From Candidatus Omnitrophota bacterium (GTDB lineage: Bacteria; Omnitrophota; Koll11; Gygaellales; Profunditerraquicolaceae), in assembly GCA_028719045.1 (NCBI GenBank), contig JAQULD010000093.1, positions 1 through 6,116 of the forward strand: DNA of 6,116 bases. Direction: 5' to 3'. The notes below the pieces were generated by a model. That model worked only from the letters and a program-made list of their open reading frames with translations, had not been told where the DNA came from and made no database searches. The position numbers and the translations under genes are program-made. Each line of letters begins with the position of its first letter. Position 1 is the first letter of the stretch. Below, one piece after another: positions 1 to 5,990 of the stretch.

Positions 1-113
1 TCGGGGAATTGAAGATCCAGCCTGATATAGACGGAGCCTTGGTAGGAGGCGCAAGCCTCAAGGTGGATTCGTTTGCCGAAATCGTCAAACGCGCGAGCAA
101 GGTGAAAAAATGA
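1..113 (+). CDS. tpiA: Triosephosphate isomerase, C-terminal end (5' truncated by the window)
   Basis: Only the last 36 codons are present, read in the frame beginning at base 3 and ending at TGA 111-113. The visible peptide contains [13 protein letters not shown], the conserved C-terminal signature of triosephosphate isomerase: the GGASL segment belongs to the last beta-alpha unit of the TIM barrel and helps bind the substrate phosphate. It is followed by the usual final helix ([11 protein letters not shown]) and a short lysine-rich end. The enzyme interconverts dihydroxyacetone phosphate and glyceraldehyde 3-phosphate in the cytoplasm. Its stop codon overlaps the secG start in an ATGA, so the two are probably translationally coupled. 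A tpiA-secG pairing occurs in many bacteria. The family call is secure despite the short fragment; the active-site His and Glu lie outside the window. Confidence 0.93.
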   Translation, partial: GELKIQPDIDGALVGGASLKVDSFAEIVKRASKVKK

Positions 114-541
114 CAGGTGTATTGATAGGTTTGCATGTTTTGATTTGTATAGGTTTGATTATACTGGTGCTGGTCCAGAGGGGAAAAGGCGGAGGGCTGG
201 TCGAAAGTTTTTCCGGGATCGAAACCATGTTCGGCACAAAAACGAGCGCTTTTCTTACTAAAACCACCACGGTGCTTGCGATCGGTTATTTTCTTACGTG
301 TTTGATCTTGACTTTAGTGTCGGTAAAACAAAGCAGGTCATTGCTGGGAAATACAAGGACAAAAACTCCTGTAGCGAAGAGCCAGCCTGTAACTCCGGCC
401 GCCGGACAAGAGGCAGCCGCGGCAAAAGTCGAAGAAAAAACACCGGCGAGCGCCTTACCGGCCGCTGTACCCGCTGCAAACCAGGCGGCGAACGCCGAGC
501 CCAAGAAGGAGCAGCAGCAGAATGCTCCTAAGACAGAATAA
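110..541 (+). CDS. secG: Preprotein translocase subunit SecG with a long low-complexity C-terminal tail
   Basis: This 143-residue protein is the small accessory subunit of the SecYEG channel in the inner membrane, which assists SecA-driven export. Membrane segment 1 spans about residues 3-22 and is followed at once by the SecG hallmark QRGKGGGL (23-30). The linker then carries a [13 protein letters not shown] stretch (41-53), and membrane segment 2 spans about 52-72. Residues 73-143 are a tail rich in Ala, Pro, Lys, Glu and Gln (for example [10 protein letters not shown] and KKEQQQ), probably disordered. Many SecG proteins carry such tails, but its sequence is not conserved. The start ATG 110 has an AAGGTG ribosome site at 99-104 with 5-nt spacing and overlaps the tpiA stop (ATGA). 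The 3' end also carries the ribosome-binding site and first codons of the next gene. Confidence is high for the core; no role can be given to the tail. Confidence 0.95.
   Translation: MTGVLIGLHVLICIGLIILVLVQRGKGGGLVESFSGIETMFGTKTSAFLTKTTTVLAIGYFLTCLILTLVSVKQSRSLLGNTRTKTPVAKSQPVTPAAGQEAAAAKVEEKTPASALPAAVPAANQAANAEPKKEQQQNAPKTE
506..511 (+). promoter_or_regulatory. Shine-Dalgarno site (AAGGAG) inside secG that sets the binding-protein start
   Basis: AAGGAG at 506-511 sits 10 nt before ATG 522. It lies within the last codons of secG and encodes part of its Lys/Glu/Gln tail. It supports ATG 522 as the real start of the binding protein rather than the in-frame GTG at 549, which has no good ribosome site. 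Starting at 522 also places the hydrophobic core of the signal peptide after a basic n-region. Confidence 0.7.
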
Positions 542-2168
542 CTCACTTGTGAATTTTTGGAATAAACGAATAAAATTAAAGCTACCCGTTCTTTGGGTAG
601 CTTTTTTATTTGCCGCGCCGCTTACAGCTTTCCCGCAAGATTACGGCGACGCCCTGGTTTCCGCGGCCACCGCGGACGCGCGCACACTGATCCCGATCTT
701 GGCATCGGACTCAGCTTCAGCTGATATCTCAGGAATGATCTTTAACGGCCTGGTTAAATACGATAAGGATATAAACCTTACCGGGGACCTTGCCGAGAAT
801 TGGGAGATACAAGAAGAAGGCCTGGTGATCATCTTCCATCTAAGGCGGAATGTATACTGGCAGGACGGAAAGAAGTTTACCGCGTCCGATGTCGAATTTA
901 CTTATAAAAAACTGATCGACCCGAACGTAAGGACTCCTTACAGCGGGGATTTTGAAAGAGTAAAGTCTTTGGAGGTGCTCGACGATTACACTTTAAAAGT
1001 CACCTACAAAGAACCCTTTGCCCCGGGATTATCCAGCTGGGGCATGTCCATTATCCCAAAACATCTTCTGGAAAACGAAGACCTGAATACCACGAAATTC
1101 CAAAGACACCCGCAAGGCACAGGCCCTTATAAATTAAAATCCTGGAAAGCGCAGGAAAAAATAGAGCTTGTGTCCAACAAAAACTATTTTGAAAAAAGGC
1201 CTTACTTAGACCGTAACATCACCCGGGTCATTCCCGACGAAGCGACAATCTTCCTGGAACTGGAAACCCAGGGGATCGATTCATCGGGCCTGACGCCTTT
1301 GCAGTATACGCGGCAGACAGACACGCCTTTTTTTAAAAAATATTACCGTAAATTCAGGCTGCCGAGTTTCAGCTACACTTATTTAGGGTATAATTTGAAC
1401 GACCGGAAATTTCAGGATATAAGGGTAAGGCAGGCCTTAAACCTGGCAATCGATAAGAAAAAGATCATTGATATCGTGCTCTTAGGGTTGGGGAGAAATA
1501 TCACCGGGCCGTTTATTCCCGGTTCCTGGGGTTATAATGAAGGCGTAATAGCCGCGCCTTTCGACCGGATAAAAGCCAAAGAACTGCTAAAAGAGGCCGG
1601 CTGGTCAGCTAACGGCAAAGACGGATGGCTTAGGAAAAACGGGCGGATATTCGAATTTACCATACTTACCAACCAGTGTAACGAAGAACGGATGAAGGCG
1701 GCGGAAATCATCCAAAGGAGCCTCAAAGATATAGGCGTCCGGGTAAAGATCAAAGTCGTGGAATGGAGCGTATTCATAAGCGAATTCATCAATAAGCGTA
1801 ATTTCGAGGCCGTGCTTTTAGGGTGGGCGCTGGGGCGCGACCCCGACAACTTCGATATCTGGCACTCTTCGAAAACCAAGGAAGGAGAATTCAATTTCCT
1901 GGGTTTTAAGAACGAGGAAGTGGACAAGCTGCTGGTGGAAGCCAGAAGGACTTTCGACCATGAAAAAAGGAAAGAGTATTACCACAGGATTCACGAGATC
2001 ATATACGCCGAACAGCCTTGCATGTTTTTGTATTGCCCCGACAGCTTATTCGTCATACACACAAGGTTTCAAGGCATTAAACCGGCTCCCATAGGGATAG
2101 GATATAATTTTATAGACTGGTGGGTGCCGAAAACCCAGCAGAAATACAGGGAATTGATACAGGAATGA
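522..2168 (+). CDS. Peptide/oligopeptide ABC transporter substrate-binding protein (SBP family 5, DppA/OppA-like)
   Basis: This 548-residue protein is the extracytoplasmic receptor of a peptide-type ABC importer. A signal peptide is clear: a basic n-region (R4, K15, R16, K18, K20), a hydrophobic core at about 21-36 (LPVLWVAFLFAAPLTA) and probable cleavage after A36. There is no lipobox cysteine, so the mature protein should be soluble in a periplasm. Family 5 hallmarks occur in order: LAENWE (90-95), YWQDGKKFTASDVEFTYKK (112-130), GTGPYKLKSW (199-208), and the second-lobe motif VRQALNLAIDKKKI (302-315) followed by KAKELLKEAGW (351-361). The length is typical of DppA/OppA. Substrate cannot be read from sequence: dipeptides, oligopeptides, nickel chelates and sugars are all used by this family, and peptides are the default. 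It overlaps secG by 20 bp and dppB by 4 bp. An intrinsic terminator lies within its signal-peptide codons (578-607). Confidence 0.93.
   Translation: MLLRQNNSLVNFWNKRIKLKLPVLWVAFLFAAPLTAFPQDYGDALVSAATADARTLIPILASDSASADISGMIFNGLVKYDKDINLTGDLAENWEIQEEGLVIIFHLRRNVYWQDGKKFTASDVEFTYKKLIDPNVRTPYSGDFERVKSLEVLDDYTLKVTYKEPFAPGLSSWGMSIIPKHLLENEDLNTTKFQRHPQGTGPYKLKSWKAQEKIELVSNKNYFEKRPYLDRNITRVIPDEATIFLELETQGIDSSGLTPLQYTRQTDTPFFKKYYRKFRLPSFSYTYLGYNLNDRKFQDIRVRQALNLAIDKKKIIDIVLLGLGRNITGPFIPGSWGYNEGVIAAPFDRIKAKELLKEAGWSANGKDGWLRKNGRIFEFTILTNQCNEERMKAAEIIQRSLKDIGVRVKIKVVEWSVFISEFINKRNFEAVLLGWALGRDPDNFDIWHSSKTKEGEFNFLGFKNEEVDKLLVEARRTFDHEKRKEYYHRIHEIIYAEQPCMFLYCPDSLFVIHTRFQGIKPAPIGIGYNFIDWWVPKTQQKYRELIQE
578..607 (+). 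terminator. Intrinsic terminator embedded in the signal-peptide codons of the binding-protein gene
   Basis: AAAGCTACCC (578-587), loop GTTCTTT (588-594) and GGGTAGCTTT (595-604) form a perfect 10-bp inverted repeat with a 7-bp G/C-containing core. The descending arm runs into six consecutive T (602-607), then ATT. This is the classic Rho-independent layout. It starts 56 nt downstream of the binding-protein ATG and is fully within that open reading frame, about codons 19-29. It may terminate a share of tpiA-secG transcripts, while translating ribosomes would melt the hairpin and allow transcription of the transporter genes. The structure is seen directly; the attenuation role is inferred. Confidence 0.75.
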
Positions 2169-3139
2169 CCTCTTATATAATCCGCAGATTACTGGGAATA
2201 ATACCTTTATTATTCGGGATAACCGTAATAAGCTTCATCATCATACATCTTGCCCCGGGAAAACCAACACTGCTTGAGCAATCCCTCAACCCGAAAATAT
2301 CCGTGGAAGTCAGGGAAAAATTTGAGAGATTGTACGGGCTGGATAAACCGCTTCCTATACAGTATATTAACTGGATAGGGCGGCTGGCAAAATTCGATTT
2401 CGGAGTATCCATAAGCGATAACCGCCCGGTAGTGGAAAAAATCATCGAGAGGATACCGCTGACCCTGACCATCAATGTCTTGTCCATCTTTTTTCTGTTC
2501 CTTGCCGCGGTCCCGCTCGGTATAAAAAGCGCGATAAAACAAGGCTCTATTTTTGATAATACGGTTACTGTCATCGTTTTCCTGTTGTTTGCCGCCCCCA
2601 CATTCTGGCTGGCGCTCCTTTTAATGCAGCTTTTTTGCATCCAATTCGGATGGCTTCCTATTTCAGGCCTTAAATCCCTGGATTTTGAATATTTCGGTTT
2701 TTGGCATAAGGCCTGGGACCTGACAAGGCATTTAGCCCTGCCGGTCTTCGTCTCAACCATCGGCGGATTAGCCGGCATCTCGCGCTATATGCGCTCCAAT
2801 ATGATCGAGGCGATGAACCAGCCTTACATTTATACCGCCAGGGCCAAGGGGCTGCCTGAAAAACAGGTGGTCTATAAACACGCCCTGCGTAACGCGATCC
2901 TGCCGATTGTAACGATACTTGGGCTTTCTTTACCGGGATTATTGGGGGGAAGCGTCATATTCGAATCCATATTCGCGCTGCCCGGTATCGGAAGATTATT
3001 TTACGAAGCTGTAATGATGCGAGATTATCCGCTGATCATGGCGGAGGTCGTTCTCGGAGCGGTTTTAACCATGCTTGGCAACCTGATCGCGGATATAAGC
3101 TACGCGTATGTTGACCCGAGAATAAGGTACAGGAAATAA
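2165..3139 (+). CDS. dppB: Peptide ABC transporter permease, DppB/OppB family
   Basis: This 324-residue inner-membrane protein is one half of the transmembrane channel of a peptide-type importer. It opens with the family N-terminus YIIRRLLGIIPLLFGITVISFIIIHLAPG, split here as membrane segment 1 (about residues 8-29) and LAPG (29-32). A periplasmic region with RLYGLDKPLPIQY (55-67) follows, then several membrane segments (about 102-121, 133-158, 187-205, 245-270, 292-312). The EAA coupling loop that contacts the ATPases is at about 222-245 (ARAKGLPEKQ, then HALRNA). The end VDPRIRYRK (316-324) is also typical of the family. I chose ATG 2165, which overlaps the upstream stop as ATGA, with AGGGA 12 nt upstream. 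A GTG at 2120 would add 15 unconserved residues within the binding-protein gene and is less likely. Confidence 0.94.
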   Translation: MTSYIIRRLLGIIPLLFGITVISFIIIHLAPGKPTLLEQSLNPKISVEVREKFERLYGLDKPLPIQYINWIGRLAKFDFGVSISDNRPVVEKIIERIPLTLTINVLSIFFLFLAAVPLGIKSAIKQGSIFDNTVTVIVFLLFAAPTFWLALLLMQLFCIQFGWLPISGLKSLDFEYFGFWHKAWDLTRHLALPVFVSTIGGLAGISRYMRSNMIEAMNQPYIYTARAKGLPEKQVVYKHALRNAILPIVTILGLSLPGLLGGSVIFESIFALPGIGRLFYEAVMMRDYPLIMAEVVLGAVLTMLGNLIADISYAYVDPRIRYRK

Positions 3140-3143
3140 CGCT

Positions 3144-3935
3144 ATGAAAAACAAATATTTAATAGCCGGCATCGCGATAATCGCCATATTCACCCTGCTG
3201 GCTGTTTTCGCGAAATTCATAAGCCCTTATGACCCGGCGGCAATAGACCAGAACAGCCTGCTTACGGCGCCTTCAACGAGCCATCTACTCGGAACGGACA
3301 GCCTTGGACGTGATCTTTTAAGCCGGATAATCTACGGAGCGAGGATATCATTAAGCATCGGGCTTATCGCGGTCGGGATCGCCACGCTCCTCGGCCTGTT
3401 CTTCGGTTCTTTATCCGGTTTTTACGGAGGGATAACCGATGGGGTCATCATGCGTTTTGCCGACATCATGCTTTGTTTTCCCACATTTTTTCTCATTCTT
3501 GCCATAGCCGCTTTCCTGGAATCATCGATCTTCAATATCATGGCAATTATAGGGCTTACCGGCTGGATGGGGCCGGCAAGGCTTATCCGCGGGGAGATAC
3601 TTTCTCTTAAAGAACGTGAATTCATTCAAGCCGAAAAAGCGCTGGGGGCCTCGAATTACAGGATCATTACCAAACATTTGATCCCGAACGCTATAGGGCC
3701 GGTGCTGGTGAACGCTACTTTAGGCATAGCGGGCGCGATCCTGCTCGAATCGGGATTAAGCTTCCTGGGGCTGGGGGTCCAGCCGCCTACGCCAAGCTGG
3801 GGCAACATACTAATGGAATCAAAATCGACTTTGGGAGTAGCCTGGTGGATAACCGTGTTTCCCGGGATGGCAATCCTTATCACAATACTGGGTTTTAATT
3901 TCATTTCAGAAGGTTTAAAGAAAATTTTGGGCTAA
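3144..3935 (+). CDS. dppC: Peptide ABC transporter permease, DppC/OppC family
   Basis: This 263-residue protein is the second channel subunit, partner of DppB. Membrane segment 1 (about residues 6-26) is followed by SPYDP (27-31) and the diagnostic OppC/DppC motif GTDSLGRDLLSR (50-61) with GARISL (65-70). Further membrane segments lie at about 70-90, 111-140, 186-203 and 234-256. The EAA loop is at about 158-183 (FIQAEKALGASNYRI, then HLIPNAIGP), and the conserved LSFLGLGVQPPTPSWG (205-220) closes the core. It is slightly shorter than most family members (often 280-300) because its cytoplasmic N-terminus is minimal. ATG 3144 has AGGAA at 3131-3135 with 8-nt spacing, and only 4 bp separate it from dppB. 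Function follows from family and operon context. Confidence 0.94.
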   Translation: MKNKYLIAGIAIIAIFTLLAVFAKFISPYDPAAIDQNSLLTAPSTSHLLGTDSLGRDLLSRIIYGARISLSIGLIAVGIATLLGLFFGSLSGFYGGITDGVIMRFADIMLCFPTFFLILAIAAFLESSIFNIMAIIGLTGWMGPARLIRGEILSLKEREFIQAEKALGASNYRIITKHLIPNAIGPVLVNATLGIAGAILLESGLSFLGLGVQPPTPSWGNILMESKSTLGVAWWITVFPGMAILITILGFNFISEGLKKILG

Positions 3936-3938
3936 ACC

Positions 3939-4733
3939 ATGAAAAATCTGCTGGAAGTAAAAAATCTGAATGTCGAATTTCTTCTGGAAGGAAAAATTAT
4001 CCGCGCTGTCAAAGGGATCGATTTAAGCATAGGATACAATCAGACGCGGGTTTTGGCGGGAGAATCGGGTTCAGGGAAAACGGTAATGTCGCTGGCGGTA
4101 ACCAGGATCATCCCGAAAAACGGAATAATAACCTCCGGAGAGGCATATTTAGAAGGCGTGGACCTGCTTAAACTCGATGAGAAACAACTGGTAAAAATAA
4201 GAGGCAGGGATATCGCCTATATTTTCCAGGAGCCCGCAAGCTACCTTAACCCGGTATTTACCATAGGCAACCAGGTGCTGGAAGCGATAACCCTGCATCA
4301 GAATAAACACGGCAAAGCTGCCGAAGAGGAAGCATTGAGATTATTAAGCCTTGTCAAGATCAAGGAACCGGACAGGGTCTTTCATTCCTACCCGCACCAG
4401 TTATCCGGAGGTATGAACCAGAGGGCGTTTATCGCCATGAGCCTTGCCTGCGCGCCAAAGCTGCTCATCGCGGACGAACCCACAACCTCTCTCGATGTGA
4501 CTATCGAAGCGGAAATTCTTAAGCTCCTTGCTGATTTAAAAAGCAAACTGGGGTTTTCCCTGCTGTTCATTACGCACAACCTGTCTATAGCGAAAAAAAT
4601 AGCGGACAGGGTAAGCGTCATGTATGATGGTAAAATCGTGGAAGAAGCCGATACTAAACGCATATTTGAGCATCCGGAACATTTCCACACAAAAGAACTG
4701 ATAAAAGCGTACGAAAAAATAGGAAAGATATGA
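3939..4733 (+). CDS. dppD: Peptide ABC transporter ATP-binding protein, DppD/OppD family (short form)
   Basis: This 264-residue cytoplasmic ATPase is one of two that power the importer. All nucleotide-binding motifs are intact: Walker A GESGSGKT (41-48), Q-loop Q97 in FQEPASYLNP, signature LSGGMNQR (155-162), Walker B LLIADE (175-180), D-loop SLD (184-186) and switch histidine H213. The QEPxxxLNP and LSGGMxQR forms are typical of DppD/OppD. It is shorter than most DppD/OppD proteins (about 320-335 residues). It stops soon after the HPEHFHTKEL stretch (246-254), a diverged version of the HPYTxxL segment, and lacks the rest of the C-terminal oligopeptide/dipeptide transporter domain and its cysteine cluster, so no Fe-S site is expected. 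That length resembles NikD-type ATPases. The ATG follows the dppC stop by 3 bp with no good Shine-Dalgarno, so translation probably depends on coupling. Confidence 0.93.
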   Translation: MKNLLEVKNLNVEFLLEGKIIRAVKGIDLSIGYNQTRVLAGESGSGKTVMSLAVTRIIPKNGIITSGEAYLEGVDLLKLDEKQLVKIRGRDIAYIFQEPASYLNPVFTIGNQVLEAITLHQNKHGKAAEEEALRLLSLVKIKEPDRVFHSYPHQLSGGMNQRAFIAMSLACAPKLLIADEPTTSLDVTIEAEILKLLADLKSKLGFSLLFITHNLSIAKKIADRVSVMYDGKIVEEADTKRIFEHPEHFHTKELIKAYEKIGKI

Positions 4734-5491
4734 ACACCTTTATCCTGGAAGCTAAAAACCTAAGCAAGCGCTTTTCCGTAGAGCGCGGATTTTTCAAAAA
4801 AGAAGAAGGCGCGGTCAACGCCCTTTCCCAGGTAAGTTTTACCGTTAATGAATTCGACACTTTAGGCATAGTAGGGGAGTCAGGTTCGGGTAAGACAACC
4901 CTCGCCAAGATAATCGCGCGGCTAATCCCGCCCACTTCCGGAGAAGTCATATTTAACGAAAATATAATCACCGATTTCAGAAAAGACGTGCAGATAATTT
5001 TCCAAAATCCCTACAACAGTTTGAACCCGAAAATGCGCGTAAAAGACATAATAACAGAGCCGCTCCTGATACATAAAATGGCCAAAAAAAAATACTTAAA
5101 GCAGCGCGCGGTGGAAATGCTTGAGACCGTAGGCTTGGGGGAGAGCGCCCTCGACAGGTACCCCGGTGCTTTTTCAGGCGGGCAGCGCCAGAGGATATGT
5201 ATAGCCAGGGCCCTGGCCTGTGAACCGAAACTCCTGATATTGGACGAACCGATCTCTTCGCTTGACCTGACCATTCAGGCAAAACTTCTGGATCTATTTG
5301 TCAGGCTCAAAGATAAATTCCGTTTCACATACATTTTTATTTCTCACAACCTGGCGGTGATAAAGAATATCTCTAATTCCGTAATAGTGATGCAAGACGG
5401 CCGGGTCGCGGAAAGCTCGGATACCTCGTCGATCTTTGAGCGGCCGCGCTCGATCTATACCAAAAACCTTTTGGAAGCCGCCAGGGAATAA
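4730..5491 (+). CDS. dppF: Peptide ABC transporter ATP-binding protein, DppF/OppF family (short form)
   Basis: This 253-residue protein is the second ATPase, expected to pair with DppD as a heterodimer on the DppB/DppC EAA loops. Motifs: Walker A GESGSGKT (49-56), Q-loop Q92 in IIFQNPYNSLNPKM (a DppF/OppF hallmark), signature FSGGQRQR (148-155, the F-for-L variant common in this branch), Walker B LLILDE (168-173), SLD (177-179) and H206. Residues 11-29 (LSKRFSVERGFFKKEEGAV) match the DppF/OppF insertion before the first strand's partner. The C-terminus ends just after SIYTKNLLEA (241-250), so the longer C-terminal extension of many DppF proteins is absent, as in the partner ATPase. ATG 4730 overlaps the dppD stop as ATGA, with AGGA at 4721-4724. 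The gene ends at TAA 5489-5491; no convincing GC-rich terminator follows. Confidence 0.93.
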   Translation: MNTFILEAKNLSKRFSVERGFFKKEEGAVNALSQVSFTVNEFDTLGIVGESGSGKTTLAKIIARLIPPTSGEVIFNENIITDFRKDVQIIFQNPYNSLNPKMRVKDIITEPLLIHKMAKKKYLKQRAVEMLETVGLGESALDRYPGAFSGGQRQRICIARALACEPKLLILDEPISSLDLTIQAKLLDLFVRLKDKFRFTYIFISHNLAVIKNISNSVIVMQDGRVAESSDTSSIFERPRSIYTKNLLEAARE

Positions 5492-5509
5492 AAATAATAA
5501 ATATTATTT
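5492..5509. repeat. AT-only palindrome just upstream of the rplM promoter
   Basis: AAATAATA (5492-5499) and TATTATTT (5502-5509) are perfect reverse complements around a central AA. The repeat begins directly after the dppF stop and runs into the first two bases of the -35 box. As RNA it would be a weak all-A/U hairpin with a two-base loop, so it is not a credible terminator. It could be an UP-like AT-rich element or half of a double operator together with the 5511-5529 palindrome. AT-only arms arise by chance fairly easily. Confidence 0.45.
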
Positions 5510-5535
5510 GACATAATTTAAAATTATGTTATACT
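5508..5535 (+). promoter_or_regulatory. Strong sigma-70-type promoter for rplM-rpsI
   Basis: A perfect -35 TTGACA (5508-5513) and a -10 TATACT (5530-5535, five of six matches to TATAAT) are separated by 16 bp. An extended -10 TG lies at 5527-5528, and AT-rich DNA lies upstream as in UP elements. The -10 ends 9 bp before ATG 5545. A start 6-9 nt below the -10 falls at about 5542-5545, and the first purine is the A of the ATG itself. The promoter separates the ribosomal protein unit from the transporter operon and fits high constitutive expression. Confidence 0.82.
5511..5529. repeat. Perfect 19-bp palindrome filling the rplM promoter spacer (candidate operator)
   Basis: ACATAATTT (5511-5519), a central A (5520) and AAATTATGT (5521-5529) form a perfect 9+1+9 inverted repeat. 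It overlaps the last three bases of the -35 box and ends immediately before the -10 hexamer. A dimeric repressor or activator bound here would sit directly on the promoter spacer. The symmetry is seen directly; regulator binding is inference, and low sequence complexity makes chance symmetry more likely than in mixed sequence. Confidence 0.5.
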
Positions 5536-5544
5536 TTTCTTCCT

Positions 5545-5973
5545 ATGAAAACATACTTACCAAAAGCAGAAGAAATAAAAAGGCAGTGGTACTTAATCGA
5601 TGCCCAGGATAAGATCCTTGGAAGGCTGGCCTCAAAAGTCGCGGTTTTACTAAGGGGCAAGCACAAGAGAATTTTTACCCCGCACATCGATACCGGAGAT
5701 TTTGTTATAGTGATAAACGCTTCGGGTGTAAAACTCACCGGCAGGAAAGCGCAGCAGAAAATATACAGGCGCTATTCCGGTTATCCAGGAGGGCTAAGGG
5801 AAGTTGATTACGCCTCAATGCTTGAGAAAAGGCCCACTACGGTCATTCGCCTGGCGGTTGAAAGAATGCTTCCCAAAGGGGCCCTTGGCACCAAGACCTT
5901 ATCCAAATTAAAGGTTTACGCGGGAAGCGATTATCCTCATAAGGCACAGAAACCGGAACTTTTAAAAATTTAA
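5545..5973 (+). CDS. rplM: 50S ribosomal protein L13 (uL13)
   Basis: This 142-residue protein, the same length as E. coli L13, is a large-subunit protein that binds 23S rRNA early in assembly. It aligns over its whole length with the family: [19 protein letters not shown] (12-30), [19 protein letters not shown] (36-54), [18 protein letters not shown] (57-74), SGYPGGL (78-84), RMLPKGALG (107-115) and [17 protein letters not shown] (121-137). ATG 5545 is the only usable start: upstream in frame there is a TGA at 5509-5511 and no ATG, GTG or TTG between. The N-terminus MKTY matches the usual one. No Shine-Dalgarno precedes it; the upstream bases are pyrimidine-rich and occupied by the promoter, so the mRNA may be leaderless. 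It is the first gene of the conserved rplM-rpsI pair. Confidence 0.98.
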   Translation: MKTYLPKAEEIKRQWYLIDAQDKILGRLASKVAVLLRGKHKRIFTPHIDTGDFVIVINASGVKLTGRKAQQKIYRRYSGYPGGLREVDYASMLEKRPTTVIRLAVERMLPKGALGTKTLSKLKVYAGSDYPHKAQKPELLKI

Positions 5974-5977
5974 AGGA
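5972..5977 (+). promoter_or_regulatory. Probable Shine-Dalgarno for rpsI overlapping the rplM stop codon
   Basis: AAAGGA at 5972-5977 shares two bases with the rplM stop TAA (5971-5973) and lies 13 nt before the rpsI ATG at 5991. The spacing is on the long side. Terminating L13 ribosomes would cover this site, which fits coupled translation of L13 and S9. Confidence 0.5.
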
Positions 5978-5990
5978 CTAAACACTAAAG

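Noticed and set aside
298..531. 77-codon + strand open frame overlapping secG in another frame
   Set aside because: It is basic, low-complexity and without family features, and it lies entirely within the well-supported secG; it is a shadow frame.
547..576. Possible promoter TTGTGA with TAAAAT 18 bp downstream, ahead of the transporter genes
   Set aside because: A transcript from it would begin at about 582, after the only start that gives a signal peptide and inside the terminator hairpin. Both boxes are also poor matches in AT-rich sequence.
2120..2164. Longer dppB starting at GTG 2120 (15 extra residues)
   Set aside because: The extra residues (MGAENPAEIQ...) do not resemble the family N-terminus and lie inside the binding-protein gene. 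ATG 2165 gives the usual YIIRRLL start and an ATGA overlap like two other junctions here.
1532..2778. Long minus-strand open frames opposite the binding-protein and dppB genes (131 and 201 codons)
   Set aside because: They show Ser/Arg/Pro-rich antisense composition with no motifs, no ribosome sites of note, and lie fully opposite genes with strong family matches.
5492..5537. Palindromes after dppF as a Rho-independent terminator
   Set aside because: The stems are almost entirely A/U with one- or two-base loops and would be too unstable. The sequence is better explained by the promoter and possible operator.
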